From positions 336,001-400,000 of the forward strand of contig JAJOZX010003213.1 of NCBI GenBank assembly GCA_023014485.1: a stretch of DNA of 64,000 nucleotides, in the 5' to 3' direction. Under the pieces are notes generated by a model, which did not search any database, was not told where the DNA came from, and worked only from the letters and a program-made list of their open reading frames with translations. Origin of the DNA: Bathynomus jamesi (lineage: Eukaryota; Arthropoda; Malacostraca; Isopoda; Cirolanidae). Made by a program: the position numbers and the translations under genes. Positions 30,476 to 43,348 of the stretch are shown in pieces (the stretch's first letter is position 1; each line of letters starts with the position of its first letter).

Positions 30476-32837
30476 CGGATCGAAATTTTATATTGAAAAG
30501 GTACATATTGTGAGGGGTTTGAATGGAACACACGAACCTCATAAATTATTTTCGCTGTTTAAAGCCTCCTACCCCTGGCACAATTTTTCACTTTTGGACC
30601 TATATTGAAGAATATTCCATTTATACGAGACTTACTCTGCATTCAGGTTTTTTGATGACATAAATTTTTATTAACGTATAATATTTTTTTTTAATAATGT
30701 ACAATATTAGGAAAATTAATTAAGTACAACAATATATTCAGAAGAAAAAATTAGAGGCATAATAAATGTGCTAAAATTCAATTAATTTTTTCATTGTTCC
30801 TTATCACATCAAAAGGGAAGAAATTTTCAATATCATTAGGAAATTTTATTTCATGTTTCTTACTCATTCCATTGGGCCTTCCAATCAAACTTGGGCAGTT
30901 TTCGCCATGATTCTAATGAGTTTAAGATAAACTTTTGACGGTTGTCATATCCTATTTTTCCTGACATGCCTTTGTTACTAGGTTCACTGCCCTTTCCACA
31001 CTTTGACTGTGGCATGGAAAAGAAGCTATCTCCAGTGGCTTACATCGAGCCTGTAGTAGCTCATCGTCCCTAAAATTGTTTAGCAATGGTGTAGGAGTAA
31101 TGATCTCTTTTTGCTAATCGATCATCTCGGTGTAGTCAGTAGATTGGAAATTGAGGGTTCGAGGCAACTCAAAGTTTCTGGTACCTAAAAATCCTGTTCT
31201 TGAAAGGACGATTTTCTGAATAGCTTGCTTCATAATTTCTAGTCTCTTATCAGTTACCATTGATATGAGTATATTTTCTGGGTGGGCAAAGTAGGCGTTA
31301 TTCTTTAATACTGGTTCTATGATTGATCTACGTTGTTTATCTAAATTTCGAAGCAAGCACATTAAATGCCAATCGTTATATGCACCATTAGTTGCATTAG
31401 GATGAGATTTTATCCAAAACCACCCTGGAGCATAGAACTGCATAATATCGGGATTTGGCGTTCAGATATATAATCGAAGGACCCCGTTGGCTAGAGTTAG
31501 CCAGCGAACATGGTGAAGGGTACCTGGGGATCGAGTGGACAGATCTTGAGAAGTGTCTTCAGTTTGCACTGCCAGGCACAGATATATATTTGATCACTGC
31601 TTAGCTCCATAACATTTGCTGGAATTTCTTTGTTTCCCTTTACGGGAGAATATTTGACTACCTCCAATTTTGTTAAATTTGTTTTCAGTTTATTCCCAAT
31701 TGAACCCACAAAAGTATTTGGACCTGCTGTTTTACCATCAATGACTTTGTAGACATGCATAAAAGGCAGCTCATTCAAATGCAAGAGGCACACCAACCAC
31801 TGCACTCTCTGTTAAGATGAATTTCAACCAGTTTTATGGCTCCACCAATTTTTCCTTATCTACAGGAGTACTATCACACAGTAAAGCTTTCATAGTATCT
31901 GTGCTGTTCGAGTCTGTAATAATAGTTATCAACTCTTCTGCTATGCAGCGAGCAGTTCCATTATCTGGTGTGACATGGTCTCCATAGATGCTTCCAGGTT
32001 TTTTCACAATAACATAGTGTTCTTCTTTTATCTTTCCACTTTTAGTTAATGTGTTATCTTTCCTTCCATCAAATCTAAGGCACTCCTTCTTCAGATTTCC
32101 GGATTTGGACTTAAAAGTATGTTTCATCCATGCGATTTCTTTCTCTTTCTAATTTCTTTCTGTCAAACATATTGGTGTGGTTAAGGATCCCCATATCTTT
32201 TAAAGCTGCGTTGATTATTGCAGCTGCAGCTCTACAACTTACACGATAACGATCTACTGTTAATGGTAGGTTTTTATAGGAGTGCCTGTTCTGAATATTC
32301 TGTCAATTCTAAATCGGCTTCATAATCTACATCCTGACTCTCTGAATTTACATCCATGTCTTCGGTATTTTCTATAAATTCCGATAGTAAAACATTGGTG
32401 GCTTCAGTCATTTCTTCTCGTGCATTTAGTTGACGGTTGTGTGCTTCTTGGGCTCTTGCTAAAGATCTCTACTTTGTTGAACTAGCTATGCGATCAATGG
32501 TCCTAAATGATTTTTTCTTTGTTTTTGACCCACAAAAGACTCCCATTCTGCCATTGGTATTTTACCCTTACACCTGCAAGATTTCCTATCAATTCCCTTA
32601 TCATAGCATTCACAAGAAGATATATCAAAAATTTCATCATACTGGGCTACTTTTAAGGCAAAACTTTTATTTCTTGGATGTAACGGCACCTTGTTAAATT
32701 TTGAGGCTTCTTCTATTAGTCGACTGACTTTAAGATAGATACGTTTGGTGTTAATCGTAGGAAAAGAAAATTTCATCCTCATGTCTTCAATATCTTTTAC
32801 AACAACCCTGTAACAATCATTAGCAGTTGGTCATCCT

Positions 32838-35207
32838 AAAAGATCAGTTAGGAATGCCAAGCGTAATTTAGAGATACTTATAGCTGCGGATAGTAAACAT
32901 AATCCAAAAAAAGTTTTTTGAATGCGTTAATAATCGTAAGCCGATAAAAGATAACATAGACCCTCTAGTGGTTGTTAATGGCTCTTTGGCTTCTGACGCT
33001 CAGGCGATGGCGGGTATTTTCAATAACTTTTTTGCGACAGTTTTTACCGTACAAGACGTAAATAATGTCCCCGACGTGGACGATATCGTTCCATTTAGTA
33101 GCGAGACTATTTTGGATGAAATAACTGTTTACGAGGGTGAGATTGCGCATTATATCGATAGGCTAAAAGTTAGCAAGGCTCCAGGCCCTGACGCTTTTTA
33201 TCCGAGACATTTGAAAGATTTGAAAGACGTTATCGTAGGCCCCTTAACGAAGATTTTTAATCAGTCACTCGAAACGGGGATTATTCCTGAAGACTTCAAA
33301 TTAGCTAACGTCACGCCTATTTTTAAAAAAGGCGACCGCGCAGTAGCTAGCAATTATAGGCCCATTAGCTTAACGTCAATTGTCGGTAAACTTTTGGAAT
33401 CTGTAGTTAGGGATCGTATCATCGATCACTTAGAAAGTAGAGATTTGATTAAAAGTAGTCAGCATGGGTTTCGACGCCATAGGTCTTGTTTAAAAAAATT
33501 GTTAGAATTTTATAACGAAATAGTGCGCGAATACGATAGGCATAGAGCGGCTGACGTTATTTATTTAGATTTTAAAAAGGCGTTCGATACAGTTCCGCAT
33601 AGGAGACTAATTGCGAAGGTCAAAGCGCACGGTATACGCGGTCAGGTAGCTAACTGGTTAGAAGAATGGCTTCGTGCAAGGAGGCAGAGGGTCGTAGTTA
33701 ATGGTAGTGAATCGGGGTGGTTAGATGTAGGTAGCGGTGTCCCACAGGGTTCAGTGTTAGGCCCATTGTTATTCGTAATTTACATAACGACATAGATGTA
33801 GGATTGACTAATAACGTTTCAAAATTCGCGGACGATACTAAAATAGGCGGTAAGGTTGTTAACGAGGACGACAGAAATAGGCTCCAAGACGATGTAAATA
33901 GGATTATGGAGTGGACAGATAAGTGGCAGATGCAATTTAACGTAGACAAATGTAAAGTTTTGCATGTAGGTTCTCGTAACAATAATTACACGTACACGAT
34001 GGATGATGGGGAGTTGGCGAGCATTGACGAGGAAGTAGATTTAGGCGTACGCGTATCTAAGGATTTAAAGGATAGGAACCAGTGCCTGGAGTCTTGCGCA
34101 AAAGCTAATAGGATGTTAGGCTTCATAGCACGTAATTTCGAATTTAAATCGAAGGATATTATATTGGGGACTTTACAAGTCCCTTGTCAGGCCTCATTTA
34201 GAAGATGCCGTTCAGTTTTGGTGCCCGTACTTGCGTGAGGATATTGATAGATTAGAAAGGGTTCAGCGTCGTGCCACGAAACTAATTCCGTCATTGCGCA
34301 ATAAGCCTTATGAAGATAGGATTAAAGAGTTAGACCTGTATTCACTCGAAACTAGGAGATTAAGGGGGAGCTTATTGAAGTTTTCAAAATCGTTAATATC
34401 ATCGATAACGTAAATTTTGACAAATTGTTCACTTTCGATCATAGTAATACTCGTAATAACGGATTTAAGTTGCGTGGCAGACGTTTCATTACTAATATCG
34501 CTAAAAACATCTTTACGTTTAAAGTAATTGATAAATGGAATAATCTTCCCGCGCCCGTCGTGAACTCTACCTTCGTTAATGTGTTTAAGAACCGTCTTGA
34601 CAGACATTTTAAAAATATTAACGTTGTTTAAAATAATAAAAACAATTAGCAACAGGAGCTCTGGGGGTGGTGGTCGAGGATGAGTCTGTTGACGATCAAT
34701 GCCAGCTTGTGACATGCCAGCGTGTGATGCCAGCAATAAAATTGTATATAAAAAAAAATAATTAGACTAACACGAACGTGATGTAGCTCGTAGCGTAAAC
34801 TAACCCACTTTTTGTTTAACTTTACCTACTTTTTTTTTCTTCTCTCCTTACTTTGCATGTCTGTAACTCTTTTCTTGCATGTTTGTAGTTTGCATGGTAT
34901 GACAGTGAGTTAAGACTGTCTTTGCATGGTTTGTAAGCGTTCTTGTTTTACTTCTTTTCATCTTTCACCCCTCTCCTATTCTCTACGACTATTTTTCTGA
35001 CTTGTCGGCAGTGACCGGCGGATGATGATGGTGAGTCTTTTTTCTCTTTTACTGAATGAATGTTAACCCACGAGTGATAGGTGTTCCTCCTTACGTAACC
35101 CCTTATTCTCTTCTCTTCTCTTAACCCCCTACTCTTTCCTTTCTCTCGGGCTAACCTTAGAGTGGATCTTAGGGTCTTTGTTAGCCTTAGCTTCTGTAGA
35201 TCTGTAG
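32838..35207 (+). mobile_element. CR1-like LINE, 5'-truncated copy A
   Basis: Starts abruptly inside ORF2 and matches copy B from about 41549 onward, through the 3' UTR to a TCTGTAGATCTGTAG end made of 8-bp repeats, as in CR1 elements. ATCCT lies on both sides (32833-32837 and 35208-35212) as a short TSD. The host sequence on either side is the same minus-strand pseudogene. Confidence 0.9.
32850..34631 (+). pseudogene. CR1 reverse transcriptase, copy A
   Basis: ORF2 begins after the endonuclease. The frame from 32968 has APGPDAFYPRHL, SNYRPISLTSIVGKLLE, SQHGFRRHRSC, YLDFKKAFDTVPH (motif A) and SGVPQGSVLGPLLFVIY (motif B). A one-base loss near 33785 shifts into the frame with KFADDTKIGG (active-site Asp pair, near 33830) and ESCAKANRMLGFI. 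Further shifts near 34170-34240 and 34420 separate the C-terminal parts. The A7 run at 32909-32915 carries the same frame break as copy B. Confidence 0.85.
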
Positions 35208-35343
35208 ATCCTTTCGATTTAGCTTCACGACGGCGCACAAAAAGGTAGTGTCTCACAACATCTGCTTTTGAAGGAGTCATGGCTGCTGGGAATTCCGTAG
35301 GATATCCAAAGGCTGCATTTGAGGACTTACTTCTAGTAGTCAT

Positions 35344-36160
35344 AGTTTATATTCAGAAGTAAAATCAAATTATATGTAATTTATAATTTATGATAATTCA
35401 AATTATAATTAAAGCAAAAATATTCTATTTATCTGAAACAAAAATATCAAGCATTAAACAAACAACTTATCATGTAATATATAACAACATTAAATATATG
35501 CAAATATGAGGGTAAAAATGGGAGGAGGGGCATTTGATAGGGGTAGTAGGGTAGCACATGCTTGATTTTTTAAATATTTTGTTAAAGTAATAAAAACCTT
35601 CTCACATAGTTTACTTTTTAAGAAATAAAAAATTCCCATTCTCGACACGGCCTAATATATATATGGATGGACTGTAATAATATATTTTCAACTCATTACA
35701 CTTTGTTGTAAAATGTTTAATTAAAATAACAGGTGTCCTTATTTTTAAATTATAGATTAGTTTAAATTAGTAATAACTAATTAATATAATTAATAATTAA
35801 TATTTTAGAAAAGACCTTCAATATTACGGTAAAAGTCCTGTTTTGATATTTCTATATTTCTATTTATCCAAAATCGTTGAATTTTTTACCTTATAACAAT
35901 CAAGACTCCTTTGGAAGTGCTAATTAATTTTATAAAAATCCATAATAAGTTCATTTTGACATGTGTAGTTATTCGTCATTTTCTCTTAATTGGATCACAA
36001 ACCACGAACTTCACTGAGTTTATGGAAGTATGTGTTAGAGGGAAAGCGCGGGAATCATATTAAATATTATAATAATTAAGATTGTTTTGCAAATCTTAAT
36101 TATTTTTATAAAATCCATAGTAATCACAGTTTGAAGTTGAAGCTCTCTGTCAGGGGCTCG
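35344..36160. other. AT-rich DNA without genes
   Basis: No coding, RNA or mobile-element structure recognised. Confidence 0.4.
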
Positions 36161-36167
36161 GGTCCCA

Positions 36168-37570
36168 GTGTCCGCAGGCTGTGCCCAGCTATTCATAAGT
36201 AAAAAATCATTGAAAGAAGCATCCAACATAGTTTATGCTGAAATTTTTGAGATTTGGGACAAGGCAAAAATACCCACCAGAGCCAAAGAGCATGTACTAA
36301 CGAAAATTCAAAAAATGTACGAGAACTTCAGATCATTTCAAAAATCAAAATCAAACCGTAATCAAAATCAAATTAAAAAAGAAACTAAATTCCAATGTAG
36401 TTTAGATAACCTTTTTGATATACCTTACGCAAATGCTTTACAAATGATGTCAAATGAGGAAGATAGATCATTCCTACAAGCTCAGAGAGAAAAAGGGAGG
36501 CTAGGTTACGTGACTGATATTGATAAGAAACTGGTCGCTAAGCAAATGCGACAACGGAAAAGAGATGAAAGACAAGCTGCACTAAAAGAAGCCGAGGCAT
36601 TGCGAAAGAAATTGTCATCAGCTGTTGTTCAGTTCAGTGATAGCAGTTCAAGCAGTAGTAGTGATGAGCAACCAGAGCCAGGCACATCGTACACTCCTGA
36701 AATGACATCCAAACCTTCAAGCAACACAATATCAAATAAGCTTAAGCGCATCGTAACACCTGATCTGGCAATGGCATTAGATCGAACAAAAACAAGTGAT
36801 CGTAGTGCTGTTATGGTGCTTTCAGCTGCTGCAACTTCTCTTGGACATGATATTGACAATGTTGTTTTGAGCAGAAGTAATCTACAGAGGGCGAGGAGTG
36901 TTAGACGTAAAAAATTGCAGATGACTTTAAACAAACTTTTACCTCTGACGTTCCGCTTACCATTCATTGGGATGGTAAAGTAATGCAAGATATAACAGGT
37001 GATGAAAATATAGATAGGCTAGCTGTTCTTGTATCCGGTGGAGGAAAGTCTAAGCTTCTAGCAGTACTCAACCTTGCTTTTGGAGAAGGCGAAAGAATTG
37101 CAGAAGCAGTTCTAGAATGCTTAGACGATTGGAATTTCCGAGAATGTATTTAAGCAATGTGTTTTGATACTACCGCTACCAATACTGGCCAAAAAAGGGC
37201 GCTTGCATGATAATCGAAAGTAAGCTTGATAGAAAACTCCTTTCTTTGGCCTGTCGGCACCATATTAATGAAATTGTGATATCAGACGTCTTCCAGAAGT
37301 GTTACGGTGGTTCAACGGGACCAGATATATTACTTTTTAAACGTTTCAAGAATTCCTGGAAACAAATAGATGATCAAAGATTTGAAACTGCCAATACAAA
37401 CATGCCGTGGAAAGCAAGATCCTCACACTGTGCGAAGAACAGCTTGCGAGAAGTCACCCAAGAGCGTATTATCGCGAACTTCTTGAATTATTATCAATTA
37501 CACTGGTCTACAAATTTTGAAAAAGTTTGTGCTTCGGAGATAAAATGTGTTTCCTATTATGGATTTTGGG
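36168..37570 (+). pseudogene. hAT-like transposase, second copy, 5' and middle parts
   Basis: Related to the 10.4-kb transposase along its length: ASNIVYAEIFEIWDKAKIP, FQCSLDNLFDIPYANALQM, a Ser-rich acidic linker, PDLAMALDRTKTSDRSAV and SRSNLQRARSVRRKKL. After a frameshift near 36930 the out-of-frame parts include HWDGK, LAVLVSGGGKSKLLAV and FDTTATNTGQ (near 37160), then LACRHHINEIVISDVF and GPDILLFKRFKNSWKQID. The first 40 or so residues are missing or on another exon. The frame is lost again near 37470, and similarity stops near 37515. The 3' part is found 7 kb away at 44686. Confidence 0.7.
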
Positions 37571-39495
37571 GTGCTGAAAACGAATATGACCATAAAAACA
37601 GTCGATTGGCTACAGTTTCCAAGAAAATTTAAGTTACACATTTTGCCTATATGTATACCATATATTAGTAAAATACCTGTATAATGCAGTCACTTATATT
37701 GATTCAACCCGTCGCTTCTTTGCTTGTCTGTTGTATTCAACTTCTGGAGCATCTCTTGTTATTGTCCAGCAGTAGTCTGCTAACAATGATGGACTCCATT
37801 TCCCCTGGTAGTGTTTCTCCATCGCTAAGATATCCTGGTGGAAACGTTCACCATGTTCATCGCTGACTGCTCCGCAGTTGGCCGGAAAAAATTCCAGGTG
37901 CGAATAGAGGAAATGTATCTTTAAAGACATATTGCAGCCCATTTTTTGATAGGACAACAACAGGTTTTCCACCAGCTCCCTGTAATTGTCAGCTTAGGTA
38001 TTTCCGAGAAAATTGGTTGCTACTAACCGGAAAGCATTCCACGCTGTCTTCTCCTCACCACCTAGGATACGGTCGAACTCATCATCTCTAAGAAGCTCGC
38101 GGATCTGTGGACCAACAAATACACCCTCCTTGATTTTTGCTTCACTGAGCTTTGGGAATTTACCACCGAGGTACTTAAAAGCTGCCCCCGTTTTATCCAT
38201 AGCCTTAACAAAATTTTTCATGACGCCCAGTTTGATGTGTAAGGGTGGTAACAAAATCTTGCTCGATTCTATAAGTGGAGGATACTGAACATTTTTTGTT
38301 CCAGGTTCCAATGAGTGTCAGAGTGGCCAATCCTTCTTGATGTAATGAGAAGTCCTAGCCCGACTATCCCATTCACACAGAAAACAGCAATACTTAGTGT
38401 AGCCCGGCTGCAGTCCAAGCACGATAGCAACAACTTTCAAGTCACCACAAACCTGCCACTGATGTTTATCATAGTTTATGCAGTTCAAAAGTTGCTTCAT
38501 GTTGTCATATGTTTCCTTCATGTGGACTGCATGACCAACTGGAATTGATGGCAATACGTTGCAAACATGCAACAAAACAGCTTTTAGACTCAACTTCGAT
38601 GAATCATTGAACAGTCTCCACTCATGAGGATTGTGAATAATGTTGAGAGTTGCCATCAGACCATCGATGTCGTTGCAAGCTACAAGGTTACCTTCCATGA
38701 TGAAGAATGGGACACAATCTTTTTGACGGTCACGAAACTTACACACACTAACATTTTCAGCGAGGAGATTCCACTGCTGCAATCTGGAGCCCAACACCTC
38801 TGCCTTACTCTTTGGCAGTTCTAAATCTCTGATAAGGTCGTTTAATTCATTCTGAGTTATCATGTGTGGTTTAGAAGATGTCAAGTTATAAACAAATTCA
38901 GGGTCTTGTGAAGTAGAAGGCTCACAAGTTTCGCAGGTTCCTTCATTCTCCTCGTCCTCTGACTCCAGGGAGAATGAGTGTGGGGGCTCAGGAACGGGTA
39001 GTCCTTCGCCGTGAGGTACCGGGCGTATAGCAGAGGGTATATTCGGATATTGTAAAATCCACTTTTTCTTCTTGGAAATACCTTTCTTGACTGGAGGCAC
39101 CATGCAGAAGTAACAATTGCTGACATGATCTGTTGGTTCCCTCCACATCATTGGCACTGCAAAAGGCAGAGATTTCCTTTTCGTCAGCAAGATTCTGTAG
39201 ATTTCGTCAGCCAGACTCTGTTCATTTCGTCAGCCAGACTCTGAACATTTCGCCAGCCAGACTCTGTACTGAACGGACGCATTTCCTGAGCTCTCTGATT
39301 TTGCATCTACTTTTTCATATTGCTGAGAATTTTACTTTTGGAAAGTTTTGAATTTTATATACTTGCGTTTATATTCACGTTGTTATAGTTAAGTAATTGA
39401 ATATTAGTGGTTTTTAGCGATTTAGAAGTTTTCATAGCGTGCCGGCTTAATTTAACTTAAACTTGTGATGGTTTAAACTAATTTTTAACCGCTCG

Positions 39496-40529
39496 ATGCC
39501 GTCGCAGAAAGCGTCCTGTGTTAGGTGTAGGGTAAACCGGTGGTATTCGGAATTTAAAGATTATAACGGCGGTCCTATGGCGATTACCGAGAGATCAGTT
39601 TGTTTCTTTTGCAAGTTAATGGAGGAAATAGTTGACATAAAACGCAGTGTAGGTGAGGTAGCAGAAAGACTTGCAACGCTTGATGAGGGCAGGAGTAGGG
39701 CTACGGTTGACGGAAGCCGAACCAATACTAACGTTGAAGACGTTAGTAAGTTGAAGGGTGAGGTGCGTAACCTAGTTTCTAGTTTAGGTAGCTTATCGGG
39801 AAGGTTGGATAGAGTTCAAAACGGAGTTCACGTTGGTCCGAAAGTAGTAGATAGCGAGGGATATAGAGAGGTTAAGGGTGGAGCTAGGCCGCGTACGTTA
39901 GGTGATAGGAATCCCCCCCTATCGAGGTTTCGAACCCTTTCGCCCATTTGGAAAGGGACGTGAATGAGGGGGAAACTATTTTAATTGGGGACTCTTTAGT
40001 GCGCCACATGGACAAAGAGTTCGTTGAACGGCATCCAACCAAGAGGAGGAGGGTCTGTCTCCCAGAGGCCAGGGTTGACAGAGTTAGAGACGAAGTGGAT
40101 AGGATTGACGTTGCCTCCCGTCACTCAATGTTGGTGACGATGGTAGGAGACAACGACTCGTATAGGCCCGATACGAGAGTGCCTGACCTTTTGGAGAGAT
40201 AAAGGGGGTTAATTAGGTCCCTGAAGGCGGGGTCAGATAGGTCTTTAGTTCTAGGTATTACCCCTAGGCACGGGTTGGGTCTTAGGATTACGTCAAAAAC
40301 AATATTTTTGAATAATAAATTAGAAGAGATTTGTGCTCAGGAAAATGTACCCTTCGTAAAGCTGTGGTCCGAATTCAGTGATCCTAGCCTTTTTATAAAA
40401 GATTGGGTGCATTTTAATGAAATAGGTAATGCTAGGCTAGGTAGGTTAATAGACGAAAACGTGCGAAAGCTGTATAGGTCGAAGCCTTCTTTAAACGTTG
40501 TGGGTCCGGGGAACGCGGGCCCGACGTGA
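39496..40529 (+). pseudogene. CR1 ORF1 with esterase (SGNH) domain, broken
   Basis: ATG at 39496. A CCHC-like/treble-clef N-terminus (CVRCRVNRWYSEF ... CFFCKL) is followed by a short coiled-coil stretch (IVDIKRSVGEVAERLATLDEG) and a linker. A frame change near 39955 leads into ETILIGDSLVRHMD, the G-D-S nucleophile block of SGNH esterases, as known from CR1 ORF1 proteins. A TAA at 40200-40202 interrupts. The last block has ITPRHG and IKDWVHFNEIGNARL (catalytic Asp/His). ORF1 proteins of this type bind RNA and membranes/lipids; the exact role is not settled. Two lesions make it inactive as written. Confidence 0.8.
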
Positions 40530-43348
40530 AAAATAGTTTAAAACGCGGGCCCGTGGTAAAAAATAATTTAAACGTCTTTTATTGTAACGCGCGTAGTATT
40601 AGAAATAAATTAAATGAATTTAAGGCGATAATTTATTCCGGCAACTATGATATAATTGCTATCACTGAAACTTCGTTAAATACCGTGACTCGGGACTTGT
40701 TGGGGGAACTTGATATACCAGGTTTTAAACTCTTTACTAATGATAGGTTACATAGGTTTGGTGGGGGCGTTTTGCTGTACATTCGTAATTCCCTTAGGGC
40801 TATCGAGGTTAAGTTAGATTTTCCGGCAGCAATTAATGCGATATGTGTTGAAGTTAGGGCGCGTAGTATTAGTTTTAATTTTGTTGTTGTTTATAGACCT
40901 CCCGTTCAACCCCTTGATACAGATAGTAGATTTTACTCACTTCTTGGTAACTTTATTGACAATCGGAATAGTATAATTGTCGGAGACTTTAACTGCCCTA
41001 ATGTTAATTACGAGAATTTTACTGGTAATGAGGAGGGTTTGAGATTGGTTGAGTTTATGGACGATAACTTTTTACGACAGATAGTTACCGAACCAACGCG
41101 CGGTGATAATATTTTAGATTTGGTGATGACGAACGGCGAAAATATAGTCGAAGGTTTAGAAGTAGGCGAGAGTTTAGGATGTAGTGATCATCAAATTCTT
41201 AGGCTTAAGTTAGCGATAAAAAACATTCAGGATAGTAACGTAATAGAAGTCCCTGATTTTCGTAGGACCAATTTTGATAGTTTTGCGGATAGGATGAGAG
41301 TAGTGGACTGGGATAACTTATTTATGGGTAATGACACAAATTTGCGTTGGGTGGCGTTTAAAGAAAGTTTTAGGAATATTGAAAGGGAGTTTATTCCTCG
41401 TAGGCCCAAGCGCGCTAGAAATCATGGTAGGCCGAAGTGGTGGACTAGGGAAATAGGCGAGTTCATAAACGAGCGTAATAGAGCGTATAGACTTAATAAG
41501 CGCAATGGCACGGCAGCTAACTTTAGTAGATATATCGAGCTTAGACGACAGGTTAAAAGATCAGTTAGGAATGCCAAGCGTAATTTAGAGATACTTATAG
41601 CTGCGGATAGTAAACATAATCCAAAAAAAGTTTTTTGAATACGTTAATAATCGTAAACTGGTAAAAGATAACATAGGCCCTCTAGTGGATGTTAATGGCG
41701 CTTTGGCTTCTGACGCTCAGGCGATGGCGGGTATTTTCAATAACTTTTTTTGCGACAGTTTTTACCGTACAAGACGTAAATAATGTCCCCGACGTAGACG
41801 ATATCGTTCCATTTAGTAGCGAGACTATTTTGGATGAAACAACTGTTTACGAGGGTGAGATTGCGCATTATATCGATAGGCTAAAAGTTAGCAAGGCTCC
41901 AGGCCCTGACGCTTTTTATCCCAGACATTTGAAAGATTTGAAAGACATTATCGTAGGCCCCTTAACGAAGATTTTTAATCAGTCACTCGAAACGGGGATT
42001 ATTCCTGAAGACTTCAAATTAGCTAACGTCACGCCTATTTTTAAAAAAGGCGACCGCGCAGTAGCTAGCAATTATAGGCCCATTAGCTTAACGTCAATTG
42101 TCGGTAAACTTTTGGAATCCGTAGTTAGGGATTGTATCATCGATCACTTAGAAAGTAGAGATTTGATTAATAGTAGTCAGCATGGGTTTCGACACCATAG
42201 GTCTTGTTTAACTAATTTGTTAGAATTTTATAACGAAATAGTGCGCGAATACGATAGGCATAGAGCAGCTGACGTTATTTATTTAGATTTTAAAAAGGTG
42301 TTCGATACAGTTCCGCATAGGAGACTAATTGCAAAGGTCAAAGCGCACGGTATACGCGGTCAGGTAGCTAACTGGTTAGAAGAATGGCTTCGTGCTAGGA
42401 GACAGAGGGTCGTAGTTAATGGCAGTGAATCGGGGTGGTTAGATGTAGGAAGCGGTGTCCCACAGGGTTCAGTGTTAGGCCCATTGCTATTCGTAATTTA
42501 CATTAACGACATAGATGTAGGATTGACTAGTAACATATCAAAATTCGCGGACGATACTAAAATAGGCGGTAAGGTTGTTAACGAGGACGATAGTAATAGG
42601 CTCCAAGACGATGTAAATAGGATTATGGAGTGGACAGATAAGTTACAGATGCAATTTAACGTAGACAAATGTAAAGTTTTGCATGTAGGTTCTCGTAACA
42701 ATAATTACACGTACACGATGGATGATAGAGAGTTAGCGAGCGTTGACGAGGAAGTAGATTTAGCCGTACGCGTATCAAAGGATTTAAAAGTTAGGAGGTA
42801 GTGCCCGGAGTCTTGCGCAAAAGCTAATAGGATGTTAGGCTTCATAGCGCGTAATTTCGAATTTAAATCGAAGGATATTATATTGCCCCTTTACAAGTCC
42901 CTTGTCAGGCCTCATTTAGAATATGCCGTTCAGTTTTGGTGCCCTTATTTACGCGAGGATGTTGATAGGTTAGAAAGGGTTCAGCGTCGTGCCACGAAAC
43001 TAATTCTGTCATTGCGCATCAAGCCTTATAAAGATAGCATTAAAGAGTTAGACCTCTATTCACTCGAAACTAGGAGATTAAGGGGGGAGCTTATTGAAGT
43101 TTTCAAAATCGTTAATAACCTCGATAACGTAAATTTTGACAAATTGTTCATTCGATAATAGTAATACTCGCAATAACGGATTTAAGTTGCGTGGCAGACG
43201 TTTCATTACTAATATCGCTAAGAACTTCTTTACGTTTAAAGTAATTGATAAATGGAATAATCTTCTCGCGTCAGTCGTTTATTGTACCAGCGTTAATGTG
43301 TTTAAGAACCGTCTTGTCAGACATTTTAAAAATATTAACGTTGTTTAA
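40530..43348 (+). pseudogene. CR1 ORF2: endonuclease plus reverse transcriptase, broken
   Basis: The endonuclease frame is unbroken (40530-41638): FYCNARSIRNKLNEF, ITETSLN, GGVLLYIRNS, VVYRPP, IVGDFNCPNVNYENF and GCSDHQIL are the APE-type catalytic blocks. At 41622-41628 an A7 run shifts the frame (shared with copy A). An extra T in the run near 41750 shifts it again. RT blocks then run from 41760: APGPDAFYPRHL, YLDFKKVFDTVPH (A), SGVPQGSVLGPLLFVIYIND (B), KFADDTKIGG (active site, near 42543). A TAG at 42799-42801 and a frame change near 43140 break the C-terminal part. ORF2 starts within the ORF1 stop region and has no convincing ATG of its own, which suggests reinitiation. Confidence 0.85.

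Larger units (their letters stand above)
30785..35343 (-). pseudogene. Transposase-like pseudogene split by a CR1 insertion
   Basis: The minus-strand N-terminus (MTTRSKSSNAAFGYPTEFP, from 35343) continues to REAKSKG at 35213. The gene resumes at 32832 (ANDCYRVVVKDIEDMRMKF) after the CR1 copy. Further pieces: an SCECYDKGIDRKSCRCKGK cysteine cluster (near 32590), FDGRKD (near 32060, candidate catalytic Asp), EEHYVIVKKPGSIYGDH, CDSTPVDKEK (near 31860), VCLLHLNELPFMHVYKVID (near 31770), YAPGWFWIKSHP (near 31420), and IASFPCHSQSVERAV (near 31010). The FDG, CDSTPV and C-L-L-H order parallels FDG, FDTT and CRHH in the 10.4-kb transposase, so both may share an RNase H fold. Several stops and frameshifts. 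Confidence 0.65.
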
